The notes beneath the pieces were generated by a model, which saw nothing but the letters and a program-made list of their open reading frames with translations, searched no databases and was not told where the DNA came from. The position numbers were made by a program, and so were the translations under genes. Of a DNA stretch of 64,000 nucleotides, positions 26,802-35,302 are shown piece after piece (the first letter of the stretch is position 1; each line of letters begins with the position of its first letter). Origin of the DNA: Fodinibius saliphilus (lineage in GTDB: Bacteria; Bacteroidota; Rhodothermia; Balneolales; Balneolaceae); contig NZ_VAWF01000004.1 in NCBI RefSeq assembly GCF_005869845.1, positions 366,527-430,526 on the forward strand. The letters are read 5' to 3'.

Positions 26802-28097
26802 TTACAAACCTAAATCTTTAGGAGGTAATACCTTTCCAGTGACTTCACCAAAACCGATACGATAATCATCAGTATCAGCATATCCAGTCATGGTAACCTC
26901 ATCTCCATTTTCCAGGAAGGTCCGCTCCTCACCATTCGGTAACTCAACCGGATCAGTTCCTTTCCAGCTAAGTTCCAGCATACTACCGTAGGAGCTTTCT
27001 TCTTTGCCGCTGATAGTTCCTGATGCATAGAGATCTCCGGCCTTAACATTACAACCGGTAATTGTCTGATGAGCTAACTGTTGCGCTACATTCCAATATA
27101 AATTCTTGGCATTGGAGGCACAGATCTTATGCGGAGCATCCATATTTTCACCCTGCAGAAAGACATCCAGATTAATATCAAACGTCCAATTTCCTTCTGA
27201 CTGCAGATAGGGAAGAGGGTCCGGATCTTGATCAGGTCCTTCTATACGAAACGGCTCCAGTGCGGTCAGCGACACAATCCACGGAGACACCGAGGTTGCC
27301 CAGTTTTTAGCCAGGAACGGTCCTAACGGCTGATATTCCCATTTCTGAATATCGCGGGCGCTCCAATCGTTCACTAACATTAAACCAAAAATGTGCTCAT
27401 CGGCTTTATTAACGGGAATAGGATCTCCGAGCTCATTTCCCTTGCCGGCTACAAAACCCATCTCCAGTTCAAAATCACAAAGCTTACAAGCACTGAAAAT
27501 AGGAGTATCATCACTGTCGGGCGGTAGAATCTGTCCCTGGGGACGGTGTACATCTGTACCACTTATTACGATAGAACTGGCCCGCCCGTGATAACCTACC
27601 GGCAGATGTTTCCAATTGGGCTTTAAAGCATTTTCGGGATCACGAAACATACTGCCCACATTAGTAGCGTGCGGCTCAGAGGAATAAAAGTCGGTATAAT
27701 CACCTATCTCCATAGGCAGTAACATCTCTACCTTCTCCATAGGGGTAAATACCAGCTGTCGTAGCGACTCATCATCACGCAATGTAGCTTCATCAGCTCT
27801 TAACAATTTGCTCAGATAGGTACGTGCTTCAGTCCATGCTTTATGCCCTAAATCCATGAAAGCATTAAGGGTAGATTCCTGAAATACTCTTTTACCACTA
27901 AGCTCTGGACCGTCAAAAAGTCCGGCATCTTCTAATGCCGCCAAATTCACTACATATTCGCCAATAGCAGAGCATAAAAATACTTCACCGCCCCCTTTGG
28001 GACGAGCCAAACCGTATGGTAAATTTTGAATTGGGAAATGAGATTTGTCATCTACATCAATAAATGAGTCTAAATTAGGATCGTTTGTTGGATGCAT
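26802..28097 (-). CDS. fahA: fumarylacetoacetase
   Basis: Last step of tyrosine/homogentisate degradation: hydrolyses fumarylacetoacetate to fumarate and acetoacetate. The 431-residue protein has the N-terminal SH3-like domain (FPIQNLPYGLARP) and the catalytic FAH domain. D136 and H143 lie in DYTDFYSSEPHATNVG (catalytic His and a metal ligand). The later SACKLCDFELEMGFV, NDWSARDIQKWEY and GTISGKEESSYGSMLEL supply metal and substrate contacts. The gene has its own terminator. The uncharacterised gene at 28190-29170 lies just upstream on the same strand. Other tyrosine-pathway genes are not in this window. Confidence 0.97.
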   Translation of the reverse strand: MHPTNDPNLDSFIDVDDKSHFPIQNLPYGLARPKGGGEVFLCSAIGEYVVNLAALEDAGLFDGPELSGKRVFQESTLNAFMDLGHKAWTEARTYLSKLLRADEATLRDDESLRQLVFTPMEKVEMLLPMEIGDYTDFYSSEPHATNVGSMFRDPENALKPNWKHLPVGYHGRASSIVISGTDVHRPQGQILPPDSDDTPIFSACKLCDFELEMGFVAGKGNELGDPIPVNKADEHIFGLMLVNDWSARDIQKWEYQPLGPFLAKNWATSVSPWIVSLTALEPFRIEGPDQDPDPLPYLQSEGNWTFDINLDVFLQGENMDAPHKICASNAKNLYWNVAQQLAHQTITGCNVKAGDLYASGTISGKEESSYGSMLELSWKGTDPVELPNGEERTFLENGDEVTMTGYADTDDYRIGFGEVTGKVLPPKDLGL

Positions 28098-28189
28098 CTT
28101 TGTAATATTGAATTAAAAATTTTGAGTTATCAATTGGTTACAATCATAATAGATATAAAAAAGATTAACCTCCCTTGTTATCTCGAACA

Positions 28190-29170
28190 TCACATAAGGC
28201 CAAGCTGCTCTAAATCTTCACGTGGTTCATCAAAACTACAGCTCCCGTAAGAGATCAGAGCCACATCACGAAGCTCCGCAATCTCTTTGGTAGATACCTT
28301 TAAATCGTTCCAATAAAATCCTTCATCATCAAAGCTAAAGCGATCGGGATCTTCATCTCGAATAATTTCTTCGAGCTGGTTATTTGAAAGATCATGAGCG
28401 TAACTTAGCATAGCCCCGCCAAAAACATTTAAGAATCCATGCATTTTTGTATTTACAGAATCGGCGTAATGACGAATAGGATGGTGCAAACCCGCTGTAC
28501 ATTTAATCGCTATATTCTGCTCACGAACCTTATTAAGTGCAAAAGCCACCTGTTCTACCGAAGGGAACATATCTGCTTTTACCCCACCACAACGTAGTTT
28601 AAAGGCGCCCTGTTTAACATTAGCCCCATCAAAATCTGCATTAACACTATGGAGCATTTCAATGGCTAACCCTACCTCCTTTTTCCAATTTTTATCAAAA
28701 TAGCCCTCAAAGAAAATTTCGTTAGGTGTCGAAGCAGAACTATCCATCCGTTCTAAAGTTTCTGTATAGATCTCTGCCAACAACTTGTCATCATAAGCAA
28801 ACACAGCCTCACGCGGTAATTTAATCTCCAGAATATCTGTTGTAACCCGGTCGCCGTGAGTTGCATGAAACCGCTGCAGAACGTCAATAAGCTCTTCCAA
28901 ATGCTCCTGATAGTCAGATACTGTTTCGGTACCTTTCCCTAACACAGAAAAAGCAAAAGGTTCTCCTTCTTGAAAAAGCTCCTCTCCATACGGCTTGAGC
29001 TCATCAAGTTGCCAGCCCGGCATTATAAATCGGGATAACATCCAAGAGTCATCAATCTTACGATACATACTATATTTTCGAATAGCAGTATCCAGTGAAA
29101 GGTCTGCCGGGGGAAAGAGACCGGCATAATCGATAATACCTTTCATAAAGGCTTTTAGGCTTGCGTCCAT
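28190..29170 (-). CDS. conserved protein of unknown function next to fahA
   Basis: A 326-residue soluble protein with no signal peptide. I recall the family only as an uncharacterised one seen in several phyla. Typical segments are IDYAGLFPPADLSLDTAI near the N-terminus, KLRCGGVKADMFPSVEQV, then IKCTAGLHHPIRHY and FGGAMLSYAHDL. The alternating strand/helix pattern with basic and His residues at strand ends suggests a TIM-barrel enzyme that binds an anionic substrate; this is inference. The ATG at 29170 puts the YAGLFPPA motif at the usual place; an ATG at 29203 is possible. It lies 92 bases upstream of fahA, hinting at aromatic amino acid catabolism. Confidence 0.8.
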   Translation of the reverse strand: MDASLKAFMKGIIDYAGLFPPADLSLDTAIRKYSMYRKIDDSWMLSRFIMPGWQLDELKPYGEELFQEGEPFAFSVLGKGTETVSDYQEHLEELIDVLQRFHATHGDRVTTDILEIKLPREAVFAYDDKLLAEIYTETLERMDSSASTPNEIFFEGYFDKNWKKEVGLAIEMLHSVNADFDGANVKQGAFKLRCGGVKADMFPSVEQVAFALNKVREQNIAIKCTAGLHHPIRHYADSVNTKMHGFLNVFGGAMLSYAHDLSNNQLEEIIRDEDPDRFSFDDEGFYWNDLKVSTKEIAELRDVALISYGSCSFDEPREDLEQLGLM

Positions 29171-29242
29171 GGGTCTGTGGTCAGTTAAGTTTGTAGCTGG
29201 CAATGACGATCATAAGTTGTTCCATTTGATAAAGAAAAGCAA

Positions 29243-30367
29243 TCAATACAGAGTCACCAAATCAAGAATGATAGCATCAGCTATTTTTATACCTTTATCA
29301 GTTAGTTTAATCCTGTTATCTACCTTTAACTTCCCCTCTTGTTGTCGCTTGACTAAATATTGTTGCTGGCGATCTGTTAAGATATAATCATATTTTTTTT
29401 CTAATTCTTTGACACCAACACCCAAACGAGTTCTAAGCCCCATCATTAAACGCTCTTCTGCCAATTGCTGAAGGGAAAGCTGCTCTTTCTCTTTGCTATC
29501 CTCATCACGCAAATAGCTGCGAAGGTCAGCTTCATTTTTCCATCGATAGGCTTTTTCACCCCACCAAAAAGAATGTGCGCCCGGCCCCAGCCCCAGATAG
29601 TTTTCGTGTTCCCAGTAACTACTATTATGATGAGCCTCACAACCCGGACGGCTATAATTACTTACCTCATATCGTTTTATTCCATGTTCAGAAAGCCGCT
29701 TATTAACAATATCAAAATGGGTAGCTACTTTATCATCTTCAGGAGGCGCAATGCGTCCCAGCTCTACCTGCTTTCCAAGCCGGGTTCGGGGCTCAATCGT
29801 TAGAGAGTAGGCTGAAACATGAGGCGGATTAAACGGAAGAAGCTTATTAAGATCGGTTTCGAGCTGCTCATTTGACTGATTGGGATTCCCGTAAATAAGG
29901 TCTACCGTGTACGATTCAAACGGAGAATTACTTAACAGCTCCAGGCAATGAAGAGCTTCTTCACTTGAGTGGGCACGATGCATAAATTTCAACAACTCGG
30001 GATCAAAACTCTGTACGCCCATACTCGCCCGACTCACCCCCAGGTTTCGCAAATCAGCCAAAAAAGGTTCCGTGACATCATCGGGATTCATCTCAAAAGT
30101 AATTTCACGGCTATCAACTTGGAAGATCTGTTCAAGCGCTTCTAAAATCTTCTCTACCTGCCGGGGTTCAAGCAACGAAGGAGTACCACCCCCGAAATAG
30201 ATTGTCTTTACCGTCTCTTCTGCATTTTGGGTATCAGCATAAGAATAAATCTCTTTTAATAACTGCTGTACAAAATGCTCCCGCTCAGATGTTCGCGTTA
30301 CAAAATAAAAGTCACAGTACGAGCATGCTTGCTTACAAAACGGGATATGAAGATAGATTCCAGACAA
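29243..30367 (-). CDS. hemW: radical SAM protein HemW
   Basis: HemW is a heme chaperone related to the anaerobic coproporphyrinogen oxidase HemN. The 374-residue protein has the radical SAM cluster motif CKQACSYC (C11, C15, C18) followed by DFYF. Next come the glycine-rich IYFGGGTPSLL, the TFEMNPDD strand, SMGVQSFDPELLK and VDLIYGNPNQS. The GPGAHSFWW segment and C-terminal winged-helix-like HemN_C region (LMMGLRTRLGV) follow. It lacks the extra N-terminal residues of true HemN, which favours HemW. It lies downstream of the gamma-carbonic anhydrase gene on the minus strand. Confidence 0.93.
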   Translation of the reverse strand: MSGIYLHIPFCKQACSYCDFYFVTRTSEREHFVQQLLKEIYSYADTQNAEETVKTIYFGGGTPSLLEPRQVEKILEALEQIFQVDSREITFEMNPDDVTEPFLADLRNLGVSRASMGVQSFDPELLKFMHRAHSSEEALHCLELLSNSPFESYTVDLIYGNPNQSNEQLETDLNKLLPFNPPHVSAYSLTIEPRTRLGKQVELGRIAPPEDDKVATHFDIVNKRLSEHGIKRYEVSNYSRPGCEAHHNSSYWEHENYLGLGPGAHSFWWGEKAYRWKNEADLRSYLRDEDSKEKEQLSLQQLAEERLMMGLRTRLGVGVKELEKKYDYILTDRQQQYLVKRQQEGKLKVDNRIKLTDKGIKIADAIILDLVTLY

Positions 30368-30462
30368 AGTGTCTTTCGAATTGAGGATGAAGAATTACAT
30401 ATATGAATACTAACAACGTTGGCTATTACCAAATAGCTGTCATTCTCTACCTTATTAAATAC

Positions 30463-31014
30463 CTACTCCCGATCATCATCATAAAAAGGGTTCTCCTCGT
30501 AGGTATCTTTTTGCATATAAGTGCGGGCATATCTCACATAGTTATCAGCATGCTCTTTAATAGAGGCAATCTCCTCCTCAGTAAGTTCACGGACCTTTTT
30601 TGCTGGACTGCCCATATACATATATCCCGATTCCAATCTTTTGCCTGGCGGAACTAAGCTTCCTGCTGCTACAATAACATCCGATTCTACCACTACTTCA
30701 TCCAAAATAGTAGCATGGATACCGATAAGTGCTCGATCGTGAATGGTACAGCCGTGAATCATCGCGTTATGACCAATAGTGACCTCATTGCCAATCTTTG
30801 TTGGTCCGGTTTTATTCATCACATGGATACAACTGTTATCCTGCACATTTGTTCGATCTCCAATTTCAATCCAGTTAACATCCCCACGAATAGTAACGTT
30901 AAACCAAGCACTGCTCTCCTCCCCAAAGGTGATATCACCAATTACATCTGCACTGGGGGCTACAAAAGATGACTCAGGAAATTGTGGCTTTTTATTAAGA
31001 AATTCGTAAACCAT
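30463..31014 (-). CDS. gamma-carbonic anhydrase family protein
   Basis: A 183-residue left-handed beta-helix protein with hexapeptide repeats throughout (for example GDITFGEESSAWFNVTIRGDVNWIEIGD, kept short here as IRGDVNWIEIG). Potential zinc histidines are in CIHVMNK and IGHNAMIHGC. The C-terminus is an acidic helix (ELTEEEIASIKEHADNYV). Family members form trimers and bind zinc; many (YrdA/PaaY type) have little measured carbonic anhydrase activity, and some hydrolyse thioesters. It lies 60 bases after thiE on the same strand, so it may receive read-through from the thiamine operon. Confidence 0.9.
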   Translation of the reverse strand: MVYEFLNKKPQFPESSFVAPSADVIGDITFGEESSAWFNVTIRGDVNWIEIGDRTNVQDNSCIHVMNKTGPTKIGNEVTIGHNAMIHGCTIHDRALIGIHATILDEVVVESDVIVAAGSLVPPGKRLESGYMYMGSPAKKVRELTEEEIASIKEHADNYVRYARTYMQKDTYEENPFYDDDRE

Positions 31015-31074
31015 AGATACCTCTTTTTAATCAAATATTTTCATGCCAAAGATAGGTAAAAGACGTGCCCCTTG

Positions 31075-31701
31075 CTATTGAAACAAACCCACTAGCCCGG
31101 CTGCTGTTTGCTGGGGGTTTTCTGCCTGACATATTGCTGAACTCACTGCAATTACATCTGCCCCAGCATCAATCACTTGTGGAGCATTTTCCAGCGTTAT
31201 GCCCCCTATAGCTACCAAGGGAGAGTGGATCTCTTGGCGCACCCTAGCTAAAGTATTCAATCCACGGGGGGCATACTTTTTCTCTTTTGTGGATGTCGCA
31301 AAAATGTGTCCCAACGCCACATAATCGGCACCCGCCTTTTCAACCTGCCGGGCCTCATCCAAATTTGCCGAAGTCCCGCCTACGATAGCTTCCTCCCCCA
31401 GAAGCTGCTTCGCTGCCGAAATAGGAAGATCATCCTGCCCCAGATGTACTCCATCCGCGCCACCTATCTTCGCAAGATCGGGGCGATCATTTACGATCAA
31501 CAGCTGATCTCCTTTACTTTTGAGATCTGCAATTTCCCGAATCTCAGCCAGTGCCTTTCGGTCTGACCGATCCTTAGCACGATACTGTACCATCTGAACT
31601 CCGGACCGGTAAGCGGCATCTGCCAATTCAATATGGGAATAGCGATCCTGCCCTTCTGTATCCGTTATTAAATATACTCCTTGCAATATCTGCTTTCTCA
31701 T
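31075..31701 (-). CDS. thiE: thiamine-phosphate synthase
   Basis: Joins HMP-pyrophosphate to the thiazole phosphate to give thiamine phosphate. The 208-residue TIM barrel contains VQYRAKDRSDRKAL, the Mg-binding LIVNDRPDLAKI, DGVHLGQDDLP, the pyrophosphate loop ATSTKEKKYAPRG and the phosphate-binding IGGITLENAP. All motifs expected for a true ThiE are present, in contrast with its upstream paralogue at 31717-32361. It is the last thiamine gene of the riboswitch-controlled operon. Confidence 0.95.
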   Translation of the reverse strand: MRKQILQGVYLITDTEGQDRYSHIELADAAYRSGVQMVQYRAKDRSDRKALAEIREIADLKSKGDQLLIVNDRPDLAKIGGADGVHLGQDDLPISAAKQLLGEEAIVGGTSANLDEARQVEKAGADYVALGHIFATSTKEKKYAPRGLNTLARVRQEIHSPLVAIGGITLENAPQVIDAGADVIAVSSAICQAENPQQTAAGLVGLFQ

Positions 31702-31716
31702 TTCTGATCATTTTCT

Positions 31717-32361
31717 TTAGAGCTTTCCGAGATGCTTTTTAAAACTATGTACCTGTTGACCTACGTTACCAGCTTTCATTATTGCAGAAATACCTGCTAG
31801 TCCAAAAGCACCTGCCTGCAAACAAGAGGCAGTTTTTTCAGGTGTTATCCCTCCTACAGCAAAAACCGGAACCGAGGACTTTTCGGCGACCTCCTTTAAC
31901 CTATCAACTCCTTGCGGCTCGCCGTATTTTGCCTTTGATACTGTATAATACACCGGCCCAAAAAGCAGGAAATCTGCCCCGTCCTCTTCCGCACGCTTAG
32001 CTGCCTTCTCAGAATGAATACTCGCTCCTACCGTAAGTTCAGGCCAACTTCTTTTTATAGCCATGGAAGGAATCCCATTCTCAGGACTATGTACCCCATC
32101 AGCATTCAGCAACTGCGCTATATCAGCGCGACGATTAACAAACAGTCTGGCATTGTACTCATTGGTGATACTTCTGATCTGTTTACCTAAGGCAACAAGC
32201 GATTCATCAGTCATATCTTTTTCTCGCAACTGAACAGCCCGTACTCCGGCCTTACAAGCAAGCTCCACCGTTTCTAAGAGAGATCGTTTGTCGGAAGCTT
32301 TACGATCTGTGATCAAATAATAACGAAAACTGATACTATTTTTCTTCACGATCCACCTCAA
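31717..32361 (-). CDS. tenI: TenI-like thiazole tautomerase (ThiE paralogue)
   Basis: A 214-residue ThiE-superfamily protein. It keeps the barrel ([24 protein letters not shown]) but has VNRRADIAQ where ThiE has NDRxDxA, and [10 protein letters not shown] without the acidic DD pair. The STKxK loop is replaced by YTVSKAKY. These changes match TenI, which aromatises the ThiG product in Bacillus subtilis and lacks synthase activity. The His of GVHSPE is the expected catalytic base. The start at 32361 overlaps thiG by 26 bases, so translation is coupled. A divergent second ThiE is the alternative reading. Confidence 0.82.
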   Translation of the reverse strand: MRWIVKKNSISFRYYLITDRKASDKRSLLETVELACKAGVRAVQLREKDMTDESLVALGKQIRSITNEYNARLFVNRRADIAQLLNADGVHSPENGIPSMAIKRSWPELTVGASIHSEKAAKRAEEDGADFLLFGPVYYTVSKAKYGEPQGVDRLKEVAEKSSVPVFAVGGITPEKTASCLQAGAFGLAGISAIMKAGNVGQQVHSFKKHLGKL

Positions 32362-33124
32362 TTAGCCCTTCTTCCGGGCTTGAAGCTTTGGCATACAACC
32401 TCTTTGGCATACGTCCCGACTCTAGGGCCAGGCGCCCGGCCTCAACGCTTTTCTTCATCGCTTCCGCCATCATTACCGGATGCTTAGCCTGAGATATTGC
32501 GGAGTTCATCAATACCGCGTCCATTCCCAGCTCCATAGCAATAGCTGCATCCGAAGCCGTTCCAACTCCCGCATCCACAATAACCGGAACATCCACCAAG
32601 TCTTTAATAATACGCAAATTATAAGGGTTTCGGATCCCCATCCCCGAACCAATAGGGGCTCCCAACGGCATTACGGCGGCACATCCCATATCCGCTAATT
32701 TACGGCAGGTAATAGGATCATCATTGGCGTAGGGCAGTACTACAAAACCTTCAAGAATGAGTTTTTCGGCAGCTTTTAACAGTTCCGGCACATCGGGGAA
32801 AAGGGTTTCATCGTCACCAATAACTTCCAGTTTTACCCAGTTGGTGTCCAGGGCTTCGCGTCCGAGTTTGGCGGTAGTAATAGCTTCTTCGGCGGTATAA
32901 CATCCCGCCGTATTGGGTAACAAAAAGTAGCCGTCATTCTGGAGGTACTTAAGAATATTTTCACCCTCATCGGTATTTAAATTAGCACGTCGCAAAGCCA
33001 CGGTCACCATTTCGGTACCGCTGGCCCGCAAAGCTCCCCGCATTGTCTCAGGATCAGGAAATCGACCACTACCCACAATTAATCGAGAATCAAATTTTCG
33101 GTCAGCAATTTGTAATGAACTCAT
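32336..33124 (-). CDS. thiG: thiazole synthase
   Basis: Builds the thiazole ring from deoxyxylulose-5-phosphate, ThiS thiocarboxylate and dehydroglycine. The 262-residue TIM barrel has the Schiff-base lysine K98 in [10 protein letters not shown], the opening [45 protein letters not shown] and [13 protein letters not shown]. The length is normal. It follows thiS by 21 bases. The dehydroglycine is presumably made by ThiO in the same operon (glycine oxidase route, aerobic), since there is no thiH. Confidence 0.97.
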   Translation of the reverse strand: MSSLQIADRKFDSRLIVGSGRFPDPETMRGALRASGTEMVTVALRRANLNTDEGENILKYLQNDGYFLLPNTAGCYTAEEAITTAKLGREALDTNWVKLEVIGDDETLFPDVPELLKAAEKLILEGFVVLPYANDDPITCRKLADMGCAAVMPLGAPIGSGMGIRNPYNLRIIKDLVDVPVIVDAGVGTASDAAIAMELGMDAVLMNSAISQAKHPVMMAEAMKKSVEAGRLALESGRMPKRLYAKASSPEEGLIEVDREEK

Positions 33125-33145
33125 AAAACCATATTCCTTTTAGAT

Positions 33146-33349
33146 TTATCCGCCTTGAGTAGCCCGAATTATTTCAACCTTGTCACCGTCGTTTAGCTGA
33201 TAGTTCTGCCACTGCTCTCGTGCGATGACTGTACTGTTTACAGCAACGGCAACCCCTTTTTCACTGTGTTTAATATCAAAAGACTGAAGTAATTTTTGTA
33301 ATGTCTCTACTTCCGTCTTTTCCTGTTCTCCATTTACTGTTAATTTCAT
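33146..33349 (-). CDS. thiS: sulfur carrier protein ThiS
   Basis: A 67-residue ubiquitin-fold sulfur carrier ending in the essential Gly-Gly (RATQGG). The start at 33349 gives MKLTVNGEQEKTEVETL, the normal ThiS N-terminus; longer frames reaching 33445 run into thiO and are not conserved-looking. The C-terminal glycine is adenylated and thiocarboxylated to supply sulfur to ThiG. The dedicated adenylyltransferase ThiF is not in this operon, so that step must use a gene elsewhere. It sits 13 bases after thiO. Confidence 0.93.
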   Translation of the reverse strand: MKLTVNGEQEKTEVETLQKLLQSFDIKHSEKGVAVAVNSTVIAREQWQNYQLNDGDKVEIIRATQGG

Positions 33350-33362
33350 CACAATATCTCCA

Positions 33363-34496
33363 CTAATTTGCATTAAATCGTTGTGGACGGAAAGGGGCAA
33401 GCCAATCCGATACCTCTTCATCCAATATTTCATCAACCAAAGCATAAACGGTTAGCGGCATTAACATAATTCCATGCCGGTAGTGCCCCGTCGCATAATA
33501 TAATCCCGATATATCACTTTCTCCTATAATGGGTCGGTGATCTTTACCGGCGGGACGCAGACCTGCAACTGTTTCTACCAATGGTAGCTCATAAATAGCC
33601 GGTACCATCTCCCAGGCATGCTCTAACAACTCTTTCTGCGCGCCGGCAGTAGGCCGCTTATCGAACCCTTGCTCTTCGGCTGTTGCTCCAAGACGAAGTG
33701 TTCCATCTTCTTTTGGTACCAGATACATCCGCGGGGATCTAATAATACCTTTGAGCTGACAGTCATCCGTTTTTTCCATCGTTATAATCTGTCCTTTTTC
33801 CGGTCTAATGGGAGGTAACTGCTGACCAGGAATACCAGCGAGTTGTTGCGACCAACAACCGGCTGCTACAACAACCCGATCAGCAGCATAGGTCTCCTCT
33901 TCCGAAATAACGCTCATCACGGCCTCTCCTTTAATTTCAACTTCCTCAACTTTTGTATGGTCTTTGACCATACCACCCATCTTTTCAAAAGCTTTTTTCA
34001 TCGCCTTTAACAACTTTCTATTATCAATCTGGGCATCATCAGGCAGCCACAATCCTGACACCACATTGGGTGACAACAATGGTTCCCGCTCCCGGGCTTC
34101 CGTGCCGGTTACCATTTTCACATCCAGTTTCAACTCTTTTCTAAATTCACACAAACGCTTGAGCTTCTCTGTATCATCGCGATCGATGCCGGCCATCAGG
34201 GTACCACAGGAATCAAGGACAGGTACATTTTCTGTATCCTCAGAAAGTTCATCCAACAAACGGGGATACATATTCAAGCTCTGTTCACCAAACCGCATAA
34301 GCTTGATCTCTTCAAAACTCACCTCAGCATAGGGTGCTAACATACCGCCTGCCACCCAACTGGCCTCTTTTCCTATTTCTCCTTTCTCATAAATTGTAAC
34401 CTTTGCACCGCGGCGTACTAGCTGCCAACCGATACCCAGACCGATGATACCACCGCCGATAATTGCTATATGTTCTGTCTTTTTACTCATAATCAT
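33363..34496 (-). CDS. thiO: glycine oxidase ThiO
   Basis: FAD-dependent oxidase that converts glycine to the imine used by ThiG. The 377-residue DAO-family protein has the dinucleotide motif IIGGGIIGLGIGWQL (about 12-26), then EKGEIGKEASWVAGGMLAPYAE, VVVAAGCWSQQL, RPEKGQII, GLRPAGKDHRPIIG and the C-terminal YYATGHYRHGIMLMP that closes the FAD site. The start is ATG at 34496 or 34490. It lies five bases after ykoC, and its presence with no thiH suggests an oxygen-dependent thiazole pathway. Confidence 0.95.
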   Translation of the reverse strand: MIMSKKTEHIAIIGGGIIGLGIGWQLVRRGAKVTIYEKGEIGKEASWVAGGMLAPYAEVSFEEIKLMRFGEQSLNMYPRLLDELSEDTENVPVLDSCGTLMAGIDRDDTEKLKRLCEFRKELKLDVKMVTGTEAREREPLLSPNVVSGLWLPDDAQIDNRKLLKAMKKAFEKMGGMVKDHTKVEEVEIKGEAVMSVISEEETYAADRVVVAAGCWSQQLAGIPGQQLPPIRPEKGQIITMEKTDDCQLKGIIRSPRMYLVPKEDGTLRLGATAEEQGFDKRPTAGAQKELLEHAWEMVPAIYELPLVETVAGLRPAGKDHRPIIGESDISGLYYATGHYRHGIMLMPLTVYALVDEILDEEVSDWLAPFRPQRFNAN

Positions 34497-34501
34497 TTTT
34501 A

Positions 34502-35302
34502 TTAACTGTTAAAACGTACATCTGTTATTTCAAATAGCGGCCATTGTACGCCTACGGTCCATGCCCCCACGAAAATACCAACCCACCAAATAACCATGAG
34601 TCCATCTGCGGACGAAAAACCGGGCTGATAATAATATGTTCGCTGTACACTATTATTAAAACGACGTGCTTCCATAGCAACAGCGATACGCTGTGCTCTT
34701 CTGATGCTCTGGGCCAGTAGTGGAATAGCATATCGTCGAATTCTCTGCCACCACCCATTCAATCCTCTTTTTGACCTAACGCCTCTCACCTTATAGGCTT
34801 TTTGTAATGTCTTAAACTCTTCATAAATAAGAGGCAATAAACGCAATGATGCCATAAAGCCATATGCATATCGCGGAGGCAACCTCAACTGCTGCATCAT
34901 AGAATAGAACAGTAAGACCGGTCGGGTTGTAAGGGCGAAAAGCAACCCAATTAACCCAAAACTGAGGGCACGGAATCCAATATGTACACCTCTATAAAAA
35001 CTTTCCCGGGTTATCACCGCCGGCCCCCATTGCCACCATACCGTATCTCCCTTTCCGAAGAGGATCATCGAAGCCCCCGTTGAAAAAAATATAAACAGTA
35101 AAGGTAGCACAAACAGTAGTACCTTTCCTTTTGGCTGTCCCGTCCCCAATAGCAGCATTCCGGCGAATCCTACTACCAGAGGTATCATAACATTAATATT
35201 GTGGATAAAGAGTATCACAAGAATTCCACCCATCATAAGTACTAGTTTTAGCGATGGGTTGATACGAGAAATCCACGACGAGTACTTTTCTTTATACAGC
35301 AT
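34502..35302 (-). CDS. ykoC: ECF transporter transmembrane component, YkoC-like
   Basis: The T-component of an energy-coupling-factor importer; 266 residues with about five TM helices. It has the conserved PPRYAYGFMASLRLLPLIYEE coupling region and the alanine-arginine motif AMEARRFNN near the C-terminus that contacts the ATPase. Its start overlaps the ykoD stop by 11 bases. With YkoD and YkoE it forms a dedicated importer proposed from comparative genomics to take up hydroxymethylpyrimidine (HMP) or thiamine; the THI-element operon supports this. Confidence 0.9.
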   Translation of the reverse strand: MLYKEKYSSWISRINPSLKLVLMMGGILVILFIHNINVMIPLVVGFAGMLLLGTGQPKGKVLLFVLPLLFIFFSTGASMILFGKGDTVWWQWGPAVITRESFYRGVHIGFRALSFGLIGLLFALTTRPVLLFYSMMQQLRLPPRYAYGFMASLRLLPLIYEEFKTLQKAYKVRGVRSKRGLNGWWQRIRRYAIPLLAQSIRRAQRIAVAMEARRFNNSVQRTYYYQPGFSSADGLMVIWWVGIFVGAWTVGVQWPLFEITDVRFNS

